A DNA stretch of 64,000 nt, taken from positions 39,017,220-39,081,219 of the forward strand of contig OX387186.1 in the NCBI GenBank assembly GCA_947561395.2, written 5' to 3'. Source of the DNA: Buxus sempervirens. Lineage: Eukaryota; Streptophyta; Magnoliopsida; Buxales; Buxaceae. How positions within the stretch are numbered: position 1 is the first letter of the stretch; each line of letters starts with the position of its first letter. Positions 42,406-53,968 of this stretch are shown here, one piece after another. A model generated the notes under the pieces. That model saw only the letters and a list, made by a program, of their open reading frames with translations, did not search any database and had not been told where the DNA came from. Both the position numbers and the translations under genes were made by a program.

Positions 42406-45400
42406 GGAGGCTCCTCTTAAGCAAATGGCCATTAATTCTTGCCAAGAACTTTTGCCAAGAAGTTGGAGATCAAAGAGCTCTGAGTGAAGAGGGGAACCGC
42501 TGCAATCTTGCTTCCAGAAGCCCAGGTAAGCCTCAAATCTCTCTTTATTTTTTTGTTTTTATATTCTAGATCTAGATCTCTTCTTCCACCTTTCTGTAGA
42601 ATAAGGCCTCTTCTATGTGTATGAAAACCCTTCTCCTACTCAAAGTACCTCGAGACTCCCCCTAGCCGTAAAACGTGAAGGCGGGATCTAGGGGAAACGA
42701 GACTGGGGATTGATCCTAGTATTAGAACCTATTTGAATAAGCCTTTTGAATCTATGAAAACTGTTTCATATTCAAAGTACGCCAAGATTATCTTGAAGAA
42801 CTGTGTTTAATGGGGAGAGAGAACTAAGGGAAACGATAATGGAATAGAACCCTAGGTTGTTCTAGAACCCCTTGATTGATATGAATGCATGTCATATGTT
42901 GTTATTGAATGGATTTTTATACACATACACACATAGCACTTGTTTTGTCGGATTTGGCTTGTATTTTGGATCTATTGTCGTCATTGTGGTAGATCTGGAA
43001 TAAATAGCCTCAAACAATTCTGGGATATTTCCTATTGATTTTCAAATTGATTTCAAGCAAGTTTTATTGAGTATTGAAGGCCTCTAGATCCAACCATCTC
43101 GATTTTTGGGCCCTTTTGCTCAATATTAGGTCTTTTTGGCATATTCTCTCCAATCGGAGAGAATGGTGAGCCAAGCTTGTACCCTATTATTTCTAGAGGT
43201 TCTTCAACACTTTTTCAAGTGATTTTGATTCATCTTACACGGATTCCACACACTGGATCACTGTTTTAAATTGATTTTACTCGAAAAGGGCTTAACTTGA
43301 CAGCAACTGTACCCCAACTTCGGACACTCGTAATTTCATCGTCCGGATGAATTTTGGAGTGATTCTAGAGCCATGGGAAAGGTGAGGCTGTCTAGTTTAT
43401 ACCTGTAAAATTTCATTAATTTCTATTATGCGGATTTTTGACACCTCTCTATCGAAGTTGATAGGTCAGTTCAGGTCTGGATACAGAACCTGTCACTTCG
43501 ACTGAGCGCCATGTGTTTGTTTTAAGTCTGATTCGAATGAGTCTTGTTTCTGAGTTTTCCTTTGGAAGTCTAGTTTCAAATCCAATTGGTTTCATAATTT
43601 TTTGACTCCATTTGTGTTGTTGGTAACAGATTTACTCAGAGCTATTCAACAACACTTTTCTGGGTAAATGTGTGATCTTCGGGGCCTGTTCGGGAAACCA
43701 CCCAAGGCACATCCGAATGAATTTTTGTATGAGGCTAGTTTCATGTGAAAGATGGCTATACATACTTCATTCCCACCAAATTTCATGAATTGATATGGAG
43801 CCGATTTTTCTAGATAATTTTCCAAAGTTGCCCACTTGCCACTTTTTACTACCTCCAACAGCACTTTTAAAAGAAGCATAACTCCTAGGATTTCAACCGG
43901 ATTTAATTGGAATTTTGCATGAGTCACTTATTTACCATAATCTTTCAAATGGATTTGGTTTGGCTCCATTTAAATTGGATTTAAATGATTTCAAGACAAA
44001 TGGCGTTATCTTTTACCGAATCTTCTGGATTTGACTCAACTTGGTTTTGTGCAACTTTTGCTTTGATTTCCATCTATTGGTGATATTCCAGAAGTGGTAT
44101 TGACATAAAAGAGGATCTGAAATTCATTTGGATTTTCATGTAAAGATGTCATACATTTGTTTTATCCTTTTTCAAGGTTTTTGATGAGTTTAGCAAGCTC
44201 TCATTTTTTAGCATGAACAACATTTGGCAACCACCTTATGTGGGTGAATGGGGGTGCCTAACACCTTTCCCCGTTCATAATCTAATCCCCTTACCCATCT
44301 TTAGATTTGATTTTCAGTAGAGTTATTTTTACTCTAGAATTTGCCTTTTAGCTCTTTTTGATTATTTTTGAATCTTTTGGTGTCCATTCACACCCAAAAA
44401 TCTGAATGGTGGCGACTCTCCCATATTTTACGTTTAGCCCGTGTGTTGATGGAGGGGAATCATCTCGGTGATTTTTCCATGTCTCACACAAATTAAATTT
44501 AGTAAATTTCTACGCCTCAATTTAGCCCTTATAAAGATGTTAGAATAATTCTATTACTAAAAAAATTATCAAACATCTTTTCCTACTTGAAAATCCTAAT
44601 TTTCTAAATTTCTGTGTATGGGCGCCTACCTTTGCTTACCTAGGTGCCCCTAAGCGCCCGTACAATTCCGGCTAAGTTTGTCAAATTTATCAAGTTCTGA
44701 TCTTGGGACTTTTTCTTTGAGTTTTACCTATTCTTAATGATTTCCTTAATATTATAAATCATACCTACATCACTCTAGATTAATTTGTGCCAATTAATTA
44801 CCATCCTATGATTATTTACATGATCAAAGCTATGTCTATTCAATACTTTTGCAAATTTCTTCAAGAACACAAAACTCTATGAAACAAACCATTCGATTCC
44901 ATGGAAATTCCTTCTCGACTAATTAAATCAAACCATATTAAATCACAGAAACCATAACCATGCAATTCCTCCAGTTTTCAAGGGTTGCTACTTGCCTCAT
45001 ATGCTAAATCCATCTTCTTTTTAGAATTCCTGAATCTGGGCCGAAATTCTGCTCCTAATCGCACCAACTTAGAGTTCTCCAATTCCAATCTCTACCGTTC
45101 AGATTGTAGTTCTAGCAATTGTGAACCAAACCTCCAAATTTGAGGTTGCTCCAACGGCTGGATTTTTCCCGGTCGTCATTTGAAGGTGGCTGGTCTGATA
45201 TCTTTGCAGCAGTTCCTTCTTCTATTCTTACCTCTCTTTTCTCTCATTATTTTCCACACGAAGATTTTCTAATTTCCCCTCTTGCTCTCCTATTTATACT
45301 AGGCTAGAAAAGTCCTAAACTAACCCTAATAAGCTCTTTTAAATTGGGCTAACCCTATAGTGGTCTAATTAAAGTGAAACACTTTCTAATTAATTCCTAC

Positions 45401-45874
45401 TTTTTCTCCACCTTCTAATTCTACTAGTACTATACTAATTAGATTTCTCACTATCTTAACTCCCCCTTTTAACTTATTTTCGTGTATAACACTTACTTAA
45501 TTCCTAAATATCACCCAACACCCAATTAAGTTGCTTTTTCTCCCAATTAAGGCCCGTAATTACCTAATTACCCTTTTTCCTCTTTTATGCTTTAATTATT
45601 ACTATTTTATTTCTAATTTGCCTTAATAAATTATTTCCTTATATTCTAATTATTATTATATGATTTATTTCATATAGTATCCTTTTCTACAAATTACCGA
45701 AATACCCTTTTATCCTTTAAGGTTAATTCTCTTAAAAATTCTCCTTTATTTACTAATTATTATTTATTTGAATTACTAATCCTCTAGATTTTACTTTTTT
45801 ATTTTATTTATAATTTAAACTCATAATTTTCTTTTATTTATTTATTTTGTGAAAATTTGGGGTCTTACACGTCA

Positions 45875-47077
45875 AGTGTTGCAATATATGCATGACCACT
45901 AGTAGAAATCTTCTAAACAACTCATATCATTCATTTCATTTCAATATGATCAATTCAATGAGCAATATAAAAATATATCACTAGATACATGAATTAAATC
46001 ATTCATTCATGTACAAGAAACAGTGAAGTAATAATATAATCATGTTCAAATGATTCCATGACATTTGTACACCATATCAAGGTCTAACGATTAATTGCTT
46101 AGCTTCCGCGATTAATCGCGAGTTCACAATTAGGTTCGAGGATTAATCACTAATCTCGATAAACCATCCAGGCATGTTGCTTACTGCTCAGGATTAATCA
46201 CCCACACTTGCGATTAATCGCCATTTCACGATCTAGTGTCAAGATTAATCACTCATTCTATGATAAACAATACAAAACTCTACTTTATACTAAAGATTAA
46301 TCGTGAAGCCCCTCGATTAATCGACCTAGGATTCTAGGATTAATCGAGCACTCGGTGATTAATCGCCGAGTCGCGAACTGGGTTTTCTAAGTTCATTTTC
46401 CATTCCGAATTCCTCTCAAACCTATTTGAAACCATTCCAAACTCATTCTAGTGGCTTACAAAGGCATTCTGACTCGTTATAAAGCATCACAAGTCACTTT
46501 AATGTCGACACTTAGTTTACTAAAAAGCATAAACAATAAACAATTACAGACTTACAATTATCACCATCAACTAATCATCCCAAGCAATTTTTCCACAAAG
46601 AACATATCAAATGGATACAGTACGTTCCTTAGCACCTTACATGCATTCAATATTAAACTTTTCAAAGTTCACACTGTGAAACAGAATAAAACCATAACAG
46701 AATTCAACCTACATCAAACAAAAGTCAGCAAAGGTCCCTTAGCTCCTAGTTTGCTTCTTTCTTCTTCCTTCTTCCTTTTCCTTTCTTTTTCTCTCTCTTC
46801 TACTGGAGCTATGCTCCTCTTTCTCTTCACTCTTAACTTAATCGAACAGCTGCTGCTTACTTCTTTAAATAAAAGCTTTCATGATTCAGTGTAGCATCGC
46901 ACCACCAAATCCTTCATGCACCACTAATCCAATTCTCCATATAAACATACTAATTCAACTAAATTTAATTAAAGCAACACAATAGGCCAATTAAAATACA
47001 CACATTTAAATATAACAAGACCAAAATACCCTTATCTTTTTTGCTTCATTACATGGTCAAAATTACAGGATATTACA
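45875..47077 (-). mobile_element. Partial minus-oriented LTR L
   Basis: The right end GGATATTACA reads TGTAATATCC on the minus strand, like the 5' ends of LTRs D, E and G, and is followed by an AAGGGTATTTTGGTC phrase shared with LTR D. A GATTAATC array lies at 46089-46365. No conserved 3' hairpin or left end was found, so it appears truncated. The 147-residue ORF at 46451 crosses non-conserved LTR text and is not supported. Confidence 0.5.
46089..46365. repeat. GATTAATC palindrome array
   Basis: The 8-bp palindrome GATTAATC (or GATTAATT) starts at 46089, 46110, 46141, 46192, 46212, 46243, 46295, 46315, 46338 and 46357. Decayed copies (GATAAAC, GATCTAG) lie between. Many steps are near 20 bp. 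Confidence 0.85.
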
Positions 47078-48042
47078 ATCATTAATCATTATATTTTAGA
47101 GTTTATACTTAGACGAACAATTCCTCATTTTTTTTAAAAATAAATAAACTAAAATCATCCGTTCTAGGGCTTTGCAACATGAAAGGAAAATTACTTTTAT
47201 TCATTAAATTAAAGGTGTTTATCCTTTAGAGTGAAAGCCTAAAGAAAAATTTCCTTTCGTCAAACCCTAATTGCACTATTAGATAGTTTAAAAAGATAAG
47301 TATTTTCCTTTTTTATATATATAATTAAATAGTTTAAATAAGAAAAAGTATTCAATTTAAGTAGTTTTTTTAATTAAAATATATCTAACGTTATAGGGTT
47401 TAAACTATAAATTTCCTATTTATAGTTTTATTTTCGTTCCAAGGTTCAATAAAACTAAAGCAAAATTATTTTTATTCATTAAATTAAAGATGTTTTTCCT
47501 TTAGAGTTATGTCATAATAATAATCCACATGATCAATCCCAAATCCTTATCTAATAAAACCAAACTAATCAAATCCCAAAAAAAAAAACAAAAAATAAAA
47601 AAAGGAAAATCCCACTAAATTAGAAATCTTTTTTAACTAATAAGAGATGATTTCGACTATTACTTAATAATGTATGAGCATACTTTTTTTGTTCTTACCT
47701 TAAATTTTATCAATATTAATAGCCTATTATCCTTTTCTGAAATTCTATTTTATTTTATTTTACATTATTTTTATTAAAAATAGTTTATCTCTTTTAGAAT
47801 GCTATATTATTGATCCTTAAAGAAAGAAAAAAAAAAGAGTTACCAAATCTAGAATTATATATAATTTTTTGTTTTATATTAAAATAATCCTTATCCTTTA
47901 GAGTGAAAGGAAAAAACAAATAAGATTATTTGTTCTCATCTTATATTTTTCTATTAATAATAAAATTTCATTTCATTGCTAGAATTTTGTGTAAATATTT
48001 ATTTTATTTAATTAAATAAATAAATAAATAATTAGATGTATA
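47078..48042. other. AT-rich DNA upstream of the copia element
   Basis: No gene. A phrase with TTTTATTCATTAAATTAAAG then TCCTTTAGAGT occurs at about 47197 and 47469, and TCCTTTAGAGTGAAAG again near 47892, so some internal duplication exists. The 5' LTR of the copia element is not found here. Confidence 0.6.
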
Positions 48043-50774
48043 TTGATGCCCATTTCCAATATGGAATTCACAACATATCTTCTTGCTGGTCTTGGATCTG
48101 AGTATGATACCATTGTTTCCTCTCTAACAACTCGGGTTGATCCTTTGCCTCCCGAACAGATCTTGAGCTATCTCCTCACTCATGAAGCTCGTATTGCTCA
48201 TCACTCCACCCAAACAACAGATCCAACGGATATATCTGTTAATATCATTGGGCATTTCTCTTCTTCTCGTGGTCGCAGTCGTGGACTTGGCTACTATCGA
48301 GCATCTCGTAGTCGTGGTCGAGGTCACAGCATCTCAACTCCTCTTGGTGCTGTCTTCACTTCCAATCGTCCACTTTGTCAAGTTTGCTTGAAGCCTGGCC
48401 ACACAGCACTTGCATGCTACAATTGTTTTAACCAAGCCTTTCAGCCCTCTCCACCTCCTAGTTTTTCTGCTAATTGCACTTCTCTTCTATTAGCTGAAGA
48501 TCACAGCTCATGGTATCCTAATACAGCAGCCACCCATTACTTCACAAATAACTTTGCTAACCTCTCCATCAACTTAGCACCTTATGAAGGCACAGATCAA
48601 GTTCGGGTTGGTGATGGCTCCCCGCTCCAGATTCAATCTACTGGTTCTGCTTTGCTACCCACTCCTTCTGGAAATTTTCTCCTCTCAAATCTTTTGCATG
48701 TTCCTCTTCTTACTAAAAATTTAATATCTGTTCGTAAATTTTGTGAAGATTATCATGTGTTCTTTGAATTTCATGCTTCTTGTTTTAATGTGAAGGACAC
48801 CAAATCAGGTCGTCTACTCCTTCAAGGACACACTAAGAATGGCCTCTACATATTCCCACAGTCTTCTCAGCCCTCTCCATTTGCTCATGTTGGTGAACGT
48901 GTCCCACTTCAACAATGGCATCAACGACTTGGCCATCCTTCTCTCCGTTTGGTTCATCAGATTCTTTACCAGTTTCATCTTCCAACTGTTTCCACAAAAG
49001 CCTCACATGGTCTTTGTCGAGCCTGCTGTGAAGCAAAAAGTCATGCTCTCCCATATCAATTATCTCCATTTACTTCCAATTCCCCTTTAGAATTAGTCTT
49101 TACAGATGTATGGGGCCCTGCTCCTTTGATCTCTCCTTCTGGTTTTCGATACTATGTAACCTTTCTAGATGATTACAGTAAATACACATGGTTATTTCCA
49201 TTAAAGCTTAAATCAGATGTGTACTCTGTCTTCTTAACTTTCCAGAAATTGGTTGAAAATCTCTTCAATTCTCGCATCAAAACAGTGCAATCGGACTAGG
49301 GTGGAGAGTATCGTTCACTTCACAAACATTTCCTCTCTGTCGGCATTTCTCATTGCATCACTTGTCCTCATTCTCACCAACAAAATGGTGCTATTGAAAG
49401 AAAGCACCGACACATTGTTGACACTGGCTTGGCCCTTCTCTCCCAGTCCTTTGTTCCCACTCAATTTTGGCCTGAAGCTTTCCAAACTGCAGTTTATTTA
49501 ATTAATTGCTTACCCACTCCACTTCTTTCTCATCAATCTCCTTATCAGGTGCTCTTTCACAAACCTCCAGACTACTCATTTCTTCGCACCTTTGGTTGTG
49601 CCTGTTGGCCTTGTCTTCGACCTTATACTCATAGCAAACTTCATTTTCGATCATCCCAATGTGTCTTCCTGGGCTATGCACCAAATCATAAGGGCTATCT
49701 CTGTTTTCATAAACCCACTTCTCGCATGTATATATCCCGGAATGTTCTGTTTGATGAAACCAACTTTCCTTTTGCTGAACCAAGTTCCTCTATTTCTTCC
49801 CCCTCTCCCAATCTCACTTCCCTACCTTTTCCTTTAACCATGTCTTGTCCTGCAAACTCATCAAACCCTTCTACCGTTCTCACAAGGCCCATTCCTGTTG
49901 CAAGCCCATCCAACATTTCATTACAACCCACCACTTCATCTGAACACAGTCCAAGCCTACTGCACACGCCTTCATCTAATTCTCCATTATCCACTTCTTC
50001 TTCATCCCCACAACACACCTCAACTCTCACTGCACCTCCACCACTCTTACCTACACCCTCATTTCCCCCATGATCTCCTATTATCACCAGATCACGGCAC
50101 AATATTCTTCGTCCCAAACTCACCTCAGATGGGACCATACGGTGGCCACCACCTCATGCACATCTTACCAATTTTTCAGATGTCCCTGAGGAGCCTACCA
50201 GTGTTACTGAAGCTGCTAAGTATCCAGAATGGCATGCTGCCATGAATGCTGAATTTCAAGCCTTACTTTCCAATGGAACCTGGGAGTTAGTGCCCGCTTC
50301 TCCTCAACAAAACGTGATTGACTGCAAATGGATTTTTAGGACCAAGCGTCTTGCTAATGGCACCATCGAACTGCGCAAAGCTCGTTTAGTTGTGAAAGGG
50401 TTTCACCAAGAGGCCGGAGTTGATTTTACTGACACATTCAGTCCAGTAGTGAAGACAACAACCATTCGTCTCCTCTTCTCTCTGGCTGTCACAGCTCAAT
50501 GGGTAATTCGACAACTTGATGTCCAAAATGCCTTCCTCCACGGCTCACTGTCAGATGAAGTCTACATGGCCCAACCACCTGGGTTTCAACATCCGCAGTT
50601 TCCCGACCCTGTCTGTCGATTGAAGAAAGCTATATATGGATTAAAGCAGGCTGCACGAGCCTGGTACTCCCGTCTCAGCAACAGGCTTTCTGATCTTGGC
50701 TTTACTCCATCCAGATCTGACTCATCCCTTTTCATCTACAACAATTCAGGTTTATCCATTTATGTTCTTGTGTA
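48043..50774 (+). pseudogene. Copia gag-pol, first part (gag, knuckle, protease, integrase, RT start)
   Basis: One frame throughout. It begins within gag (5' truncated) and has knuckle CQVCLKPGHTALAC. The protease region has WYPNTAAT where D-S/T-G-A is expected, so the catalytic Asp is Asn. Integrase has WHQRLGHPS and CRAC zinc ligands, TDVWG, and later HQQNGAIERKHRH. RT follows, with DCKWIFRTK, KARLVVKGF, FSPVVK and RQLDVQNAFLHG. In-frame stops lie at 49297-49299 (TAG, beside the integrase Asp) and 50071-50073 (TGA, in the Ser/Pro-rich linker). The lineage looks Ale/Retrofit-like, tentatively. Solo LTR H then interrupts RT. Confidence 0.9.
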
Positions 50775-51160
50775 TGTAACATCCCAATTTTCCAAATTTG
50801 ATGTTTACGATTAAGCATGATGTAGATATCAATTTTGGTGATTATTTTTTTTTTTGGATTTATTGAAATTATATTAATTGGTTAGCATTCTATATTGCTA
50901 TCTTCTTCTAGGGGTGCATTACCTTTGCATTATATTGCCATTAAGTATGTTAGTGTATCTTAGTATTGGTGCCATCAAATAATTGGTTATGAGTTGGTGT
51001 TGTTGATTAGGTTCCATGCTTATGAACAACACTATTTTAGAGCTTAAAAAGGGGTTTAGTTGTCTTATTTCCATTGGTTTCTTGTAGAATAGGTATACTA
51101 TTTTGTAGATTAGCAGCATGGGATACATGCTCATCAATTGAGATTTTTTTTTTATAATCA

Positions 51161-51217
51161 GACACAGCAACTGCCGCCACCTCATGTCAAGGTGGCAGTT
51201 TGTTTAGTTGCTGTGTC
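51161..51217 (+). other. Long hairpin in LTR H
   Basis: Outer arms GACACAGCAACT and AGTTGCTGTGTC (12 bp, perfect) enclose inner arms GCCACCT and AGGTGGC around a 7-base loop. Confidence 0.9.
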
Positions 51218-53552
51218 ATTGTTTGAGACAAAAATGGTTTTCGGATTAGCTCATGGTTTGGGTCAAGGGAAGTTTTGAGGTTAGCTTCTGTAATTCTAGC
51301 TAAAAATTGTTTTGAATCTCTCTATGTTGTAATCTCAGATTTCTGCAGAAGAGGGTTATGAGCCTCTTTCTTCTTCTTCTAGTTTTACATGTCTCTACAA
51401 CCTTGGTGGAGGTCCTCTATTGTTATTTCTGCTGAATTGTATAGAGTCTTGAAAGCCTAATGGAGCATTGAGGAGCTAGCCTAAACCTCTGCTGTAGAGT
51501 TTTTAGTTGAGGCAATTCCTGTAAGTTATCATGTTAATTATAGGGTTTCAGTTATTATAATTGTTAGATAAATCAGTATTTTTGGGTTGTTAACTTCTGC
51601 ATCTGGATCAAGTAAGTCATCAGTTAGTTTGTTTTGAAGTAAGTAATTTGGTTGTTGAATGTCTAATTATTATACTCATTTGGTTTTTAGCTGATTTATT
51701 AGAAGCTTTGTTGAAGTTTTGGAATCATATGGATGCTCTGTTCTGGGTTTTCCATAACAGTTGCAGATAGTTTTATTTTTTTGGGGGAGGTATTTAGATG
51801 TCTTTAAATTTATGCCTTTGTATTATAAATCTCATATTGGTAGCTCCAAAATTAATTTGCCAGATCTAGAATACGTAGGAACTGATTTCAGGTTAATTGG
51901 GTTCCTGGTTTGATGTATAAAAATCCTCAAAGTCGGCCATTTAATCATAGAAAATGTATAACAGTCAGTTGCAGATGGTTTTGGGAGATATTTAGATGTC
52001 TTTAAATTTATGCATAAGTATTGTAAATCTCAGCTTAATAGCTTCAAAATTTGTTTGCCAGGTATAGAACACATAGGAACAAATTTTAGGTTCAGAGGCT
52101 TCCTGGATTGACCTACAAAAATCCTCAAAGTAACACATTTAATCACAGAATAAAGAAAAGAAATGAAGCAATAGTGTCTGTTGTCGAATTTAAAAAGTGT
52201 TTAAGTTTCAATACAATATGGATATAGTAATCTGAAAACAGTTATAGATGAAAACGTTATTGGTAAATTAGTACGCAGAACCTCACTAATTAAGTTTTAG
52301 TTCAGATATTAGTTAAATTCAATAAATAAGTTCAAAACCCAATAAATAATTACCTTTTAGTCATATTTTGAGAGAAAAATCAAAATTTAAGGAAAAAGTG
52401 TTTAAAAGTGATTTTTTTGGATTTATGAATTTATTTAAAAATAGGATAAGGTCAATTTAATAAAAGTAAAGAGAAAATTTGTAATTTAGGTGAAATTTAA
52501 CGTATTACTTGAAAGAGAATTTTGGTTATTTTAATTAAAGAGTAAGGGACTTGTACATGAATGGTTTTGTGAATGCATGTTTTATTTATTTGCATCAGAG
52601 AATCTTAAATCGGATTTTATCGATTATATGAGTATAATAAATTTCAAACAATGATGTTTATCCTTGATATTAAATATTTCATATAAATTCCACTAGCATG
52701 ATTCCTAAATTGCATTTATATTATAATAATATTATTTTGAGAAAAATATGCATATTTGAATAGGATGACACACACATGAGTATTCATAGTTTTGATTTGT
52801 GTATATTGCACCCTAATTAAATTTGTTTTACCTTGCGATAAGTTTAACTTATCAATAGCAGGTTAGCACTTTACCAGTATGTAAGGTAGAAAAATGAATT
52901 TTCCTATTTTATCTCAAGAGAGATCCTTATTATGTTTTGGATATTGAGTAGTTTGTGTGGATGCTTAAAAAGATAATTAAAACTTGAGTGTGTGAGGGCT
53001 CATCAGTATGGGAGTAGAGGGAGTCGTACTGATTGGAGCGACGAAGCTGGTTGAGTTGAGGATTCCTCCCGGCATGTTTTTGTTTATTTTGTGATTTGAG
53101 TCAGTCAAGATGTGTTTCCTCCTAACAGAGCCAGTCGAGACATTTGATTCCTCCTGGCAGTGTGAGCGATGGGATTGGTACTTCCCGGTAGAAGGGGATT
53201 TACTCGAAATGTGTTGTGTGTGGTGATCTTGTGATCCAAGGATTGTGCATCCCAGTCTGAATACTATAGTTGTAGTCTTGGCCGATGTCTATAGTTCCGG
53301 CTGGATATTACTTTAATTAGTCTTGTGAATAATATGATATGGTTTATCGGATTAATCGAATTGGTCTGGTTCTAAGTAATAAATTGATTTATATATTCCA
53401 GTTGATGATTATTGTAATTCTTCTGAACCTTGTTGTGAATTCATATTATTTAGTGGGATACGGGGTTGTCTCACTTGTACTTGATTACTTGTAATGTATT
53501 ATGATTTGAGGTATATCCGCATGTGTATTTAATTTATCATATGATGACTTAC

Positions 53553-53569
53553 TGGGATCTCCAATCTCA
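53553..53569 (+). other. Conserved 3' hairpin of LTR H
   Basis: TGGGAT-CTCCA-ATCTCA: a 6-bp stem with one G-T wobble and a 5-base loop, 394 bp before the LTR end. GCATGTG lies upstream and TTGTGCAG downstream. Confidence 0.7.
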
Positions 53570-53968
53570 TTTAGTTTATTATATATAGATTGTGCAGATT
53601 CCAGAGTGTTAGCAGTTGGTTTCGGGTAGATCCAGATTTAGAGGTATAGCAGTTATCCTCCTTTATTGTATTTATTTGTATTTCATTTCAGTGATTTTAC
53701 ATTCGAAGATTATGATTTCGAGTTAGATATTCTATGAAGTCTTCCGCTTTATCATCATTTGATTTACTACACTCTGATATATTTGATAAGCATGGATTAT
53801 CTGTTGGTATTAGATGATTGGTAGTATTTATAGATGAGTGAATTCAGACTTATTGTCTTAAATTTTAATTAAGACCCGAATTTACTTGTCGCCCGACATA
53901 CCAATTCTAGTAATTTTGTAGTTTAATCCATAAGATACTAGAATTGAACTGGTGTATGTCACAGTGTA

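Larger units (their letters stand above)
41987..44488 (+). mobile_element. Solo LTR F (2.5 kb) nested in LTR G
   Basis: TGTAGACACCCCAAATTGCA to CCATGTCTCACA, flanked by CAAAT (41982-41986 and 44489-44493). Its ends, and a GGTGGCGACTCT/TGCCTAACACCTT region near 44220-44430, are related to element J, here in the opposite orientation. It has four 25-bp palindromes at 39-bp spacing, then TATAAATA. A CCTCTTAAGC/GCCATTAATTC region follows. No internal domain is present. Confidence 0.93.
40315..45869 (-). mobile_element. Solo LTR G (3.05 kb net, minus), split by LTR F
   Basis: The left end is TGTAATGCCCCAAACCCGGG. The right end is TTTGGGGTCTTACA. Target duplication TGTCA (40310-40314) against CGTCA (45870-45874) has one transition. 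It holds a TATA box at 45291-45298 (minus), a GGGCGC/GCGCCC-type block at about 44628-44665, a hairpin array near 41314-41430 and the conserved hairpin at 40662-40677. Confidence 0.87.
50775..53963 (+). mobile_element. Solo LTR H (3.2 kb) inside the copia RT
   Basis: TGTAACATCCC to GTGTATGTCACA, flanked by GTGTA (50770-50774 and 53964-53968). The copia reading frame resumes in phase when the insertion and one duplication are ignored, confirming the ends. It carries a strong hairpin near its 5' end (51161-51217), a weak TCCTCC-word array near 53062-53180, and the conserved hairpin at 53553-53569. Confidence 0.93.

Noticed and set aside
46451..46894. 147-residue ORF
   Set aside because: Lies across LTR-like sequence with low-complexity CT-rich parts and has no domain or homologous frame in related LTRs.
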